A stretch of 14,557 bases of DNA from NCBI GenBank assembly GCA_017353825.1, contig JAFMSC010000053.1:1-14557 (forward strand). Direction: 5' to 3'. The DNA is from Hyphomicrobiaceae bacterium (lineage in GTDB: Bacteria > Pseudomonadota > Alphaproteobacteria > Rhizobiales > Hyphomicrobiaceae). Every line of letters begins with the position of its first letter. Within the stretch, counting starts at the first letter, position 1. Positions 1 to 6,984 of the stretch are shown here, piece by piece. A program made the translations under genes and the position numbers. The notes under the pieces are model-generated. The model was not told where the DNA came from and made no database searches. It saw only the letters and a program-made list of their open reading frames with translations.

Positions 1-93
1 CGCCAGCACGTCAAGGCCGTCAGGCTCCACCGGCTCGACGACCGCGCCCTCGCTGTCCAACAGGTCCGCGACGAACTCGCGCAACGCGCCCAT
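1..93 (-). CDS. Helicase-partner protein of unknown function, N-terminal fragment
   Basis: Only the first 31 codons are in the window; the frame stays open to the left edge. The ATG lies 7 nt after the helicase stop codon, and the purine stretch GAGAAGAG just before it can serve as ribosome binding site, so the two genes are almost certainly co-transcribed and perhaps translationally coupled. The visible peptide begins MGALREFVADLL and continues with an acidic, proline-containing stretch; no known motif is visible and I do not recognise a family. The tight coupling suggests that its product works with the SNF2 helicase, but this is inferred from position only. The reading frame and start are fairly secure; the function is unknown. 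Confidence 0.7.
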   Translation of the reverse strand, partial: MGALREFVADLLDSEGAVVEPVEPDGLDVLA

Positions 94-100
94 GCTCTTC

Positions 101-2437
101 TCACGCCGCCTCGAAGTCTGCGCCGAACAGCTTCTCGTCCAGCGCTTTGGCGCCCTGATGGTGCCGGTTCGCATCATCGAGGCGCCGGCCGAGCGCCTCG
201 AACGCCTGGGCGCGGGCGGCCTCCGTCGTCTCCAGCCATGCCTCCATCACCAGGTCGGGGAACTCGCGCTCCTCCTCTAGCGCCCCGAGGATGGCTCCAA
301 CCTCGCCCACGACCAGCTCGAACATCGCGATCTTTTCCTCCAGTAGCGCCAGCACATGCTCCTCCAGCGTGCCGCGCGTGACCAAGTTGAACACGAACAC
401 CTCGCGATCCTGGCCGATGCGATCGATGCGGCCGATCCGCTGCTCGATCGCCATCGGGTTCCAGGGCACGTCGAAGTTGATGAGCGTGTTGCAGAACTGG
501 ATGTTGCGCCCCTCGCCGCCCGATTGAGTGCACAACAAAATAGGGGCACGGTCGCGGAACTCGGCGATGGCCGCATCCTTCTCCGGCCCCTTCAGGGTGC
601 CGTCGAAGCGGGCAAACGTCAGCCCCTCCTCTGCAAGCCGCTCGCCGACGTGGGCGAGCGTCTCGCGCGATTGGACGAAGATCAGCTTCTTCTCGTGCGG
701 GTTGCTCCGCACCAGCTTGATGAGCGCGGTCTCCTTGCCGCCAGTCCCGATCGTCGCCCAGCGCTCGGCCAGCCCGGCCCACGTCGGATCAGAGCCGGTG
801 CGCTCGGCGAGCCGGGCCAGAGCGCTCGCCGCGGCGGAGGGGCAGGACCCAGCCGCGCTCATCAGGCTTGACAGCGTGAGTCGCTGGCGCCCCACCCCCC
901 CCTCCGTAGCCAGGCGGCGCGCGGCCGCTACAAGGTCGGCGTAGGCCTCCGCCTCGCCGGGAGCCGGATCGACCTTGATGGAGGTGGCGTGCCGGCGCGG
1001 CAGCTTGACGGCGGCTACCGCGCGGGTGTTGCGGATCATGGCGCCGCGCATGAGGCTCCGCAGGCGCTCCGGGTTCGCCGGCTGGCGCGGTTTGCCCGGC
1101 GTCATGTAGGCCGCGCGGAACTCCTTCTGCGTCTTGAAGATGCCCGGCTTGAGAAGCGTCAGCAGGTTGTAGAGCTCGATGAGGTCGTTCTGCACGGGCG
1201 TCGCCGACAGCAACAGCAGGAAGCGCTTGTTGAGCGCATCGATGAGCTTCCAACTCTGGCTCGATCGGTCGCGCAGATGATGCGCCTCATCGACGATGAC
1301 GAGGTCGAACTTGCGGGCAAGGAGACGCTCGGCGTGCTCTCGGCGCCGTGCGGTGGCAATCGAGGCGACGATGCGGCCCTGGTCCCAGAACGCCTCGGGG
1401 TCCTCGCGCAGGAAAGACTCGTAGGTGGTTGCGAACGCCAGCTCGAACTTGTTCGCCAGCTCCTCCTGCCACTGTCCGACGAGGGAGGCGGGCGTCAGCA
1501 CCAGAGCACGCTCCGCCATGCCGCGCAGCGCATATTCCTTGAGCACCATGCAGGCCTCGATGGTCTTGCCGAGGCCCACCTCGTCGGCCAGCAGGACGCG
1601 GCCGCGGAACTGCTTGAGCACCTTGCGCACGGTCTCGACCTGGTACCACAAGGGCTCGAAGCCCCTGAGATGCGGCAGGCACAGGAGCTCGTCGAAGCCC
1701 TGCGCAAGGCCCAGATGGGCTAGGCGCTCGCGCAGGCCGAAGCAGCGACCATCCTGCTCCGGCCGGCCCAAAACGCCTTGCGAGAGCGATGCCAGGTCGA
1801 TCTTAATCGTGAACGGTATGTCGACCTCGACGCTCGGCAGGGGCGGTGGGCGAGCTGCCTTCTCCACAGCTGGCGCGGCCTCCATCTGACGCTGAGACCG
1901 CGCTGGGGGAACAGCGTCGCCTGCCGCGGGTCTTGCTCTGGTCTTGCGAGGTGCGGGCCCCTTGGTGACCGGGCCCGAGTGCCTGACGTGGGCGCGGGCA
2001 GCCCCCCTCATGATGTCGTCGAGAGGCCTAAGAAGGTGTGGCAAGCATCGCAAGCCGCGCGGGAAGGCCGAGAGCATGGCCCGCCTGCTGGTGAGCCCCT
2101 GCTGCTGCAAGAGGGCTTTGGCGGCGGCACGCTTGCCAAGCTGGCTGAGCGCCAGTGCGTAGAGGACATGCGCAGCGGGCGCGCTCCCCTGCTTGAAGAA
2201 CCGGCCGAGCAGGGTGATCGCCCGCTCGGGGTGCCCGATCAACACCGCCGCCATGGCGGCCATCAACTGAAGCTCCCAGTCCGTGGGGCAGGCCGCAATC
2301 GCTTCTTCGGCGAGCGCTAGGAGGGGCGGTCGTGCATTGGTTTGCGCGAACGCCTCGGCAAGCCGATCGACCCAAACCTCAGCCGCGTCCAGCTGCGCTT
2401 CGAACAGGTCTCCTTGCCGCAATGCCGAACGTGCCAT
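101..2437 (-). CDS. SNF2/RapA-type DEAH helicase (ATPase) with TPR-like N-terminal domain
   Basis: This 778-residue protein is a superfamily 2 ATPase of the SNF2/RapA (HepA) type, expected to translocate on double-stranded DNA and remodel protein-DNA or transcription complexes in the cytoplasm. Both helicase lobes are complete. Motif I DEVGLGKT is at about 285-292, motif II DEAH at 383-386, motif III SATP at 411-414, motif IV LIFVQS at about 585-590, motif V around 639-645 (SGGEGRN), and motif VI QRIGRIDRIGQ at 666-676. Residues about 17-115 read as paired amphipathic helices with TPR-like spacing, followed by a Pro/Ala/Arg-rich linker (about 150-205); this N-terminal part is not standard for RapA. 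The ATG at 2437 has GAGG a few bases upstream. Codons around position 895-902 contain an uninterrupted run of eight G on the coding strand. The partner gene at 1-93 follows after 7 nt. The ATPase class is certain; the cellular role (transcription recycling, repair or defence) is not. Confidence 0.93.
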   Translation of the reverse strand: MARSALRQGDLFEAQLDAAEVWVDRLAEAFAQTNARPPLLALAEEAIAACPTDWELQLMAAMAAVLIGHPERAITLLGRFFKQGSAPAAHVLYALALSQLGKRAAAKALLQQQGLTSRRAMLSAFPRGLRCLPHLLRPLDDIMRGAARAHVRHSGPVTKGPAPRKTRARPAAGDAVPPARSQRQMEAAPAVEKAARPPPLPSVEVDIPFTIKIDLASLSQGVLGRPEQDGRCFGLRERLAHLGLAQGFDELLCLPHLRGFEPLWYQVETVRKVLKQFRGRVLLADEVGLGKTIEACMVLKEYALRGMAERALVLTPASLVGQWQEELANKFELAFATTYESFLREDPEAFWDQGRIVASIATARRREHAERLLARKFDLVIVDEAHHLRDRSSQSWKLIDALNKRFLLLLSATPVQNDLIELYNLLTLLKPGIFKTQKEFRAAYMTPGKPRQPANPERLRSLMRGAMIRNTRAVAAVKLPRRHATSIKVDPAPGEAEAYADLVAAARRLATEGGVGRQRLTLSSLMSAAGSCPSAAASALARLAERTGSDPTWAGLAERWATIGTGGKETALIKLVRSNPHEKKLIFVQSRETLAHVGERLAEEGLTFARFDGTLKGPEKDAAIAEFRDRAPILLCTQSGGEGRNIQFCNTLINFDVPWNPMAIEQRIGRIDRIGQDREVFVFNLVTRGTLEEHVLALLEEKIAMFELVVGEVGAILGALEEEREFPDLVMEAWLETTEAARAQAFEALGRRLDDANRHHQGAKALDEKLFGADFEAA
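895..902 (-). repeat. G8 homopolymer inside the helicase gene
   Basis: Eight consecutive C on the plus strand (G on the coding strand) encode part of a Glu-Gly-Gly-Val stretch between the two helicase lobes, about residues 512-515. Tracts of this length can slip during replication or transcription, and a one-base change would remove motifs IV-VI. The present length keeps the frame open. It may also simply reflect GC-rich codon use. Confidence 0.6.
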
Positions 2438-2834
2438 CGACCTCGCTATCCCCTCAACCGACCGCGGCGATTGCGCCCGAGGTTCCGCGACCAGCCGCCA
2501 CCGAGCAGCGTCTCAATTCAGTCGGACGATTTTCTCACGCATGGAATCGCAACCCCTCCCAGTATGCCCGCCAAGGCTCCACCTGCCATCGCCCCGCGGC
2601 CCTGCTCTGTGGATTTCCCGTGCGTTGCCCCTCGTGCGCGAGGGTTGCCGGTTCCGGACCCGTCGTGGAGCGCGCCACGCAAGAAGCGAGCGTGTGGGTG
2701 TCAACCGGCGCTCGTGACCACTCAACGTGGCGTCCCGGCATCGGCTGGGCATGGCCTTTTCAAGCATGTATCGGGTTGAGTTCCCGTCGCGACCCACTAG
2801 CTCAAGAGCTAGGGAAACGAGAGAAAGTCACGCC
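2438..2834. other. Divergent intergenic region between helicase and MGMT genes
   Basis: These 397 bp separate two divergently transcribed genes and should hold both promoters. Short open frames occur on both strands but none has a ribosome binding site with convincing protein-like sequence. The one clear element is the palindrome at 2797-2812. I could not place a convincing -35/-10 pair for either gene. Confidence 0.5.
2797..2812. promoter_or_regulatory. 16-bp palindrome upstream of the MGMT start
   Basis: CTAGCTCAAGAGCTAG is a perfect inverted repeat with 7-bp arms and a 2-nt centre, ending 22 nt before the ATG at 2835 and just upstream of the purine-rich ribosome binding site. The dyad fits a small dimeric repressor operator; it is too tight at the centre to fold well as an RNA hairpin unless the loop widens to four or more bases. 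No known regulator is recognised from the sequence. The role is inferred from position. Confidence 0.45.
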
Positions 2835-3392
2835 ATGAGCAACCAGCACTATTTCATCTTCGAGACGACAAGCGGCTTCTGCGGCATCGCCTGGAGCGAT
2901 GCCGGCATCACACGCTTTCAGCTTCCGGCCAAGAGTGCCGAGGTCGCTGAACGCATGATGCGACGTCGGGCGTCCGGCGCCGAATCGGGGGTGCCGAACC
3001 CGATGGTGGGCGAGGCGGTGGCCGCCGCGAGGCGCTATTTTGGGGGCAATGAGACGGACTTCGCGCAGCTCGATCTCGATCTCGACGGACAGGATGAGTT
3101 CTTCAAACGTGTCTACGCCGCGGTACGGCGTATCAAGTGGGGGCGGACAACCACATACGGCACCCTCGCCTCAGAACTCGGGGGCGGGCAGGAGACTGCG
3201 CAAGAGGTGGGACAAGCCATGGCCAACAATCCGATCCCGCTGATCATTCCTTGTCACCGGGTTCTGGCAGCCGGCGGGAAGATTGGTGGGTTCTCGGCTC
3301 CGGGAGGTGCGGCGACCAAGATACGAATGCTGAACCTGGAAGGCGTCCAGGTCCGGTCCCCGATCGGCGAGCAGGCATCGTTCAGGTTTTGA
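2835..3392 (+). CDS. Methylated-DNA--protein-cysteine S-methyltransferase (MGMT/Ogt family)
   Basis: A 185-residue suicide repair protein that removes alkyl groups from O6-alkylguanine (and O4-alkylthymine) by transferring them to its own cysteine. The active-site motif PCHRV is at 139-143 with the acceptor Cys140, preceded by the conserved NPIPLIIPC context and followed by GGKIGGFSAPGG. The helix-turn-helix-like DNA-binding segment, including TTYGTLASELG, lies at about 106-116. An N-terminal half of about 85 residues precedes this domain, as in Ogt-type single-domain enzymes; no Ada-type regulatory domain is present. I chose the ATG at 2835 because a GAGAGAAAG ribosome binding site precedes it and homology-like sequence begins there; an in-frame ATG at 2727 would add 36 unlike residues. 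It stands alone on the plus strand, divergent from the helicase. Confidence 0.93.
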   Translation: MSNQHYFIFETTSGFCGIAWSDAGITRFQLPAKSAEVAERMMRRRASGAESGVPNPMVGEAVAAARRYFGGNETDFAQLDLDLDGQDEFFKRVYAAVRRIKWGRTTTYGTLASELGGGQETAQEVGQAMANNPIPLIIPCHRVLAAGGKIGGFSAPGGAATKIRMLNLEGVQVRSPIGEQASFRF

Positions 3393-3886
3393 GCCGGACT
3401 GCGGTCTCACCAGAGCAAGCAATCACAGCCGACCACCGGAAAGGTTCAAACGAGGAGGACGTATATCATTGCAATCCCCGCGCAGATTATCGTTGACTCG
3501 GGCCTGCCGGAGGCCGGTGGAGGTGGCACCTCACGCGTTTGTGTATACGAGTTCGCCGATGTGGAATTCGCGCCCTTGCTGTTGAAGCGCCTCGATCGCC
3601 TGTGGAGAGGAGAAGCGCCTGCTTCGCGTCCCCGTAGGAAGACGATGTGTCGAGCGCCTTCCGTTCCGCCGAGCCGCAACGACCAATCGGACGGCGATCC
3701 CAACATCGGCGGGGTGCAGGAGCTGCCCAAGGGCAGCGACGCGCTGCCGGCGTGTCGCGGAGAACAGCAGTTCGCCATGCGCCCAATACGTTGGTGAGTT
3801 CCTTGTAAAGAGCGTGTCAAGAGCGTGTGAAGAGCGAGTCGGGCCCGCCTGCGTTTCTTCAAGTTGCATGAGGGTTCAGGCAGCTT
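3393..3886. other. Gene-poor stretch between MGMT and TRAP permease genes
   Basis: These 494 bp lie between two converging genes. A 112-codon frame on the minus strand (3869 to 3531) has fairly GC-rich wobble positions and begins 17 nt after the TRAP permease stop, but its ATG has no ribosome binding site and the peptide matches no family I know. A second minus frame (3862 to 3446) and a plus frame that follows a GAGGAGG at about 3460 but lacks a normal start codon overlap it. The stretch may be the remains of a gene. The only clear element is the tandem repeat at 3808-3840. I see no convincing terminator with a T tract for either flanking gene. Confidence 0.4.
3808..3840. repeat. Three tandem copies of an 11-bp unit
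   Basis: The unit AAGAGCGTGTC occurs at 3808-3818, then with one change (final G) at 3819-3829, and with one change (GAG for GTG) at 3830-3840, without spacers. It lies about 50 bp beyond the stop of the TRAP permease gene. The 11-bp period places copies on nearly the same helix face, which would suit a repeated protein site, but simple slippage is the plainer explanation. Confidence 0.75.
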
Positions 3887-5812
3887 TCATCTGACCCCGC
3901 GCATCCACTCCCGAGCGATGGCTGCGCATGCAAGCAAAAATCCGATGACGTTGAGCCAGATCGCGGCGGCGAACATCGGCGGCTGCACCAGCAGCAATAA
4001 CGCGATCACGGCATAACCGATGCGGAACGGCCAGGAGATGTCGCGCTGGAGATAGCCGACCGCGGTCAGCGTGCCCATGAAGATGCCGATCAGAGACAGT
4101 GTCAATCGAACGATGATCGACAACCAGTCGCCCTGCATGATGAGCTCGGGCGAATAGGCATAGAGGAACGGCTGCAAGTAGGCACACCAGCTCAAGCGGG
4201 TGGACAGCCAGCTCGTCTTCCACTGGTCGGATTGGGCAATGGTCGCGGCTGCGAACGACGCTAGCGCGACCGGCGGGGTCACCATGCCGAGGATGCCGTG
4301 ATGCAGGACGAACATGTGCGCCTGCATCGGCAGGATGCCGCCTTGGATCAGAGCGGGCGCGGCGAGCGTCGCAAGGATGATGTAGACGCCGGTGGTCGGC
4401 AAGGGAAGGCCGAGGATAAAGGCGGCGACCGCAGTGATGATAAGCAGCAGCGCCAGCGAGCCGCCGCTAATCGTCAATAGCTGTTGGGTGAGCGAGAAGG
4501 CGACGCCCGTCAGGCTCATCGCGCCGATCAGAATACCCGAAATCGCCGTGATAGCGATGATGTCAACCAGCGCACCACCGGCGCCCACGACGGCCGACAG
4601 AACCTCCGAGGGCCGCGCACGCTTGCCTTTGTTCGGTACGATCAGCACCAGCACGATCAACGCGCCGATCCCCCACAACGCCGCCTTCTCCGCTTCCATA
4701 TGCCAGCCGAGCAGGCACCAGATCAGCACAGCGAACGGCACCAGGAACTGCCAACCGTCGCGCAGCACTTGGCCCGTGCGCGGCAGGCTCGCGCGCGGCT
4801 GGCCGCGGATGCCGAGCTTCGCCGCCTCGAGGTCCACCTGCATGAACAGCGCGATATAGAACAAGAGAGCCGGAATGATCGCGGCGATGGCGACGTCGGC
4901 GTAGGGCACTTGCAGGTATTCGGCCATCAGAAACGCCGCGGCGCCCATTACCGGCGGCGCGACCTGGCCGCCGGTCGAGCCGACCGCTTCGACCGCGGCA
5001 GCCATTTCCTTCGGAAAGCCCGCGCGCTTCATCAGCGGAATCGTGATGGTGCCGACGCTCGCGACGTTGGCGACGGCGCTGCCCGACATCATGCCGAAAA
5101 AGGCCGAACCGGCGACCGCGATCTTGGCTGCGCCGCCGCGGAAATGGCCCATCAGCGACGCGGCGATGTCGGCGAAAAAATCGGCGCCGCCGCAGCGCGA
5201 CAGTACATGCCCCATCACGACGAAGGGCGTCACGACCTGCACCGCAATGGAGAGTGGGCCGCCGAGCAGCGCGTTGGTGTCGATCGCAAGGTAGACCATC
5301 AGCCGGCTCAGTGCGACCGGACGGGCGGCGAAGTCTTCCGGCAACAGGTAGCCAAACAGGGCGTGCGCGCACAGCAGGAGCACGATGATGATCAGCGCCC
5401 AGCCAGTGACACGGCGGCTCGCCTCGAACACCAGCAGCACGACGGCGGTCGAGAGCGCCACGCCCCACCACGGGCGCATCACAAGTTCAATGATCAGTGC
5501 CTGGTAGCGGATGGCGATATATGTGCAGGACGCCAAGGCGGCGGCCGCGAGCACCAGGTCGAACGGCCCCGCGACGGCGGTCTTCTTCTCAATCACCTTG
5601 GCAGCGACTGCTTCTTCGCCGGTGTCGCCGAATAACGGAAAGGTCAAAAACGTCAGCGCCAGCGACGCGCCGAGCACCGCGATCAGGATCTGTTCGGCGA
5701 ACAGCCCGATCTGCAGCCGGGCGGGAACGTCGAGGATCCAGAGCGCGACAATGACGACGATTGCCGCTCGCAAACCGGTGGTGATCGCATTTAGGAATCT
5801 CGGTGGAAGCAT
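3887..5812 (-). CDS. TRAP transporter permease, fused 4TM/12TM (DctQ-DctM) type
   Basis: A 641-residue inner-membrane protein of the TRAP fused-permease family, which uses an ion gradient to import solutes delivered by a periplasmic TAXI binding protein. The N-terminal third (about 1-155) carries the small-subunit-like membrane helices and the rest is the large 12-helix transport domain. Family hallmarks are the Gly/Ser-rich SGSAVANVASVGTITIPL at about 243-260 and the GSTGGQVAPPVMG segment at 278-290. A later PLPTTGVY segment (near 475) and VTPPVALASFAAA mirror these in the second repeat. The ATG at 5812 has only a weak AGCAGG directly before it and an in-frame TAG 12 nt upstream, so this is the earliest ATG possible. 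The gene starts 9 nt after the stop of the small ORF at 5822-5989, suggesting translational coupling. The substrate is unknown. Confidence 0.94.
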   Translation of the reverse strand: MLPPRFLNAITTGLRAAIVVIVALWILDVPARLQIGLFAEQILIAVLGASLALTFLTFPLFGDTGEEAVAAKVIEKKTAVAGPFDLVLAAAALASCTYIAIRYQALIIELVMRPWWGVALSTAVVLLVFEASRRVTGWALIIIVLLLCAHALFGYLLPEDFAARPVALSRLMVYLAIDTNALLGGPLSIAVQVVTPFVVMGHVLSRCGGADFFADIAASLMGHFRGGAAKIAVAGSAFFGMMSGSAVANVASVGTITIPLMKRAGFPKEMAAAVEAVGSTGGQVAPPVMGAAAFLMAEYLQVPYADVAIAAIIPALLFYIALFMQVDLEAAKLGIRGQPRASLPRTGQVLRDGWQFLVPFAVLIWCLLGWHMEAEKAALWGIGALIVLVLIVPNKGKRARPSEVLSAVVGAGGALVDIIAITAISGILIGAMSLTGVAFSLTQQLLTISGGSLALLLIITAVAAFILGLPLPTTGVYIILATLAAPALIQGGILPMQAHMFVLHHGILGMVTPPVALASFAAATIAQSDQWKTSWLSTRLSWCAYLQPFLYAYSPELIMQGDWLSIIVRLTLSLIGIFMGTLTAVGYLQRDISWPFRIGYAVIALLLLVQPPMFAAAIWLNVIGFLLACAAIAREWMRGVR

Positions 5813-5821
5813 CCTGCTGGC

Positions 5822-5989
5822 CTAGTGGAGGTTCGTCTTCTTGTCGCCGCTGAAGCCTTCGATCACACACGGAAAGTCGGTATTCGGATTGCTAAACCAA
5901 TCGTCTTCGGTCGGCGCGCATGGAGCTTCCGCGGCGATCGCCAGCCGGTCATCCCTGAGCGGTCGCGGCTTACGCCATGCGATGGCCAC
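5822..5989 (-). CDS. Small ORF (55 aa) in the TRAP operon, unknown function
   Basis: A 55-codon frame begins at a GTG 14 nt below the stop of the TAXI binding-protein gene, with GGAATGAG immediately before it, and ends with TAG 9 nt before the fused permease ATG, so it fills the gap exactly. Wobble positions are mostly G or C. The N-terminal third is basic (WRKPRPLRDDR) and the C-terminal half, including TEDDWFSNPNTDFP and IEGFSGDKK, is acidic, aromatic and protein-like. It has no signal peptide and no membrane segment, so a cytoplasmic product is expected. It is not the DctQ subunit, which is already fused into the permease. An overlapping ATG frame starting 5 nt earlier is less protein-like. 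I recognise no family. Its reality rests on frame, spacing and codon use; other start codons are possible. Confidence 0.6.
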   Translation of the reverse strand: MAIAWRKPRPLRDDRLAIAAEAPCAPTEDDWFSNPNTDFPCVIEGFSGDKKTNLH

Positions 5990-6003
5990 CTCATTCCGCA
6001 GGT

Positions 6004-6957
6004 TTACTTGGTTTCCTTGATGCCCTTCTCGCCGTAATAGGCCTTGGCCCCGTCATGGTAGGGCACGTCGATGTCGTTATACATCCGCGCCACATCCATC
6101 CCTCTGAACAGCGGATGCGCTTCACCCAGCGCTTTCTTGTTGCTCGCCAGGACATCCGTAATCGTCTTGACGACTTGCGGCTTCACCTTGCTGTTGGCGA
6201 ACACCGCGTAGTCATATTGCATGATGTCGATCGGTTCCTTGACGCCGGCATAGGTCGGCGAAGGCTCGGCCTTCGCGATATAGGCCGTGCGAAACTCCTT
6301 CTTCAGCCCGGCCAGGGCCTCCGGCGTGTTGGGCAGCGTGACGAAGCGGATGCCAACGGCGGCGTCGGCTTCCGACACCTTGCCGCCGCCGAGCGCGAAA
6401 GTCGTGATGTCGGCGCGCCCGCCGATAAGATCGTCCACACCGCGCACGAGATTCGGCACCAGCACCGGCTTGAGATCCTTGATCGACAGCCCGTCTGTCG
6501 CCAGCATCGCATCGACCGTCTTCTTGATGATCTCCTGGCTGGTGAAACCGTAGGCGACGGTGTGTCCCTTCATGTCCTTGATGCTCTTGATTGGCGAGTC
6601 GTTGCGGACGAACAGACCGACCTTGATCGGGAATACGACCGCGATGGCGCGCAGGCTGTTGTTCGGCCGCCCGTCGAAGGTTCCGACGCCGTGGTAGGCA
6701 TCATAGAGCTCAAGTGTGTTGGCGAGGCCGAGGTCGATCTCGCCCGATTCGACCAGCGGAATGCCGGCGCCGGTGCCGCTTGAGGGCTGCACGCGGGCCT
6801 GGATGCCACCGGCTTCGCTAAGCACCTTGGCAACCGCGGCGCCGACCGCATAGGTCAGCGTGCCCTGGGGGCTGGTGCTGATCCCGACCGGTTGCGCGTG
6901 TGCGGGGGCGGCGAAAATTACCGCCGCGCTCGCGGCGGCAATGACGGTGAGACGCAT
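6004..6957 (-). CDS. TAXI-family TRAP transporter solute-binding protein
   Basis: A 317-residue periplasmic binding protein of the TAXI (TRAP-associated extracytoplasmic immunogenic) family, which captures the solute and presents it to the fused permease encoded downstream. Residues 1-21 form a signal peptide (basic start, hydrophobic core, cleavage after AHA). The mature part begins with the lobe I strand GISTSPQGTLTYAVG, followed by QPSSGTGAG at about 57-65 and GEIDLGLANTLELYDAY at 72-88, all typical of TAXI proteins. The ATG at 6957 is preceded by GGGAGG at ideal spacing; an upstream in-frame ATG at 7017 would place 20 unlike residues before the signal peptide and is rejected. It is the first gene of a three-gene minus-strand operon. 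TAXI ligands known elsewhere include amino acids and dicarboxylates, but the ligand here cannot be predicted. Confidence 0.94.
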   Translation of the reverse strand: MRLTVIAAASAAVIFAAPAHAQPVGISTSPQGTLTYAVGAAVAKVLSEAGGIQARVQPSSGTGAGIPLVESGEIDLGLANTLELYDAYHGVGTFDGRPNNSLRAIAVVFPIKVGLFVRNDSPIKSIKDMKGHTVAYGFTSQEIIKKTVDAMLATDGLSIKDLKPVLVPNLVRGVDDLIGGRADITTFALGGGKVSEADAAVGIRFVTLPNTPEALAGLKKEFRTAYIAKAEPSPTYAGVKEPIDIMQYDYAVFANSKVKPQVVKTITDVLASNKKALGEAHPLFRGMDVARMYNDIDVPYHDGAKAYYGEKGIKETK

Positions 6958-6962
6958 ATGAT

Positions 6963-6984
6963 CCTCCCGGCTTTTTTGTGCCGG
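6963..6984 (-). promoter_or_regulatory. Ribosome binding site of the TAXI gene overlapping a short hairpin
   Basis: GGGAGG at 6963-6968 sits 5 nt before the ATG. The 5-bp inverted repeat CCGGC/GCCGG (6967-6971 and 6980-6984) encloses an A-rich 8-nt loop on the transcript and shares its inner arm with the first bases of the ribosome binding site. The stem is short, so any effect on translation would be modest; the binding site itself is clear. Confidence 0.5.

Noticed and set aside
2727..2834. N-terminal extension of the MGMT gene from an upstream ATG
   Set aside because: The 36 added residues are unlike the family, and the ATG at 2835 has its own ribosome binding site.
5825..6037. Plus-strand frame opposite the small ORF
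   Set aside because: It overlaps both the TAXI gene end and the small ORF in antisense and lacks a ribosome binding site.
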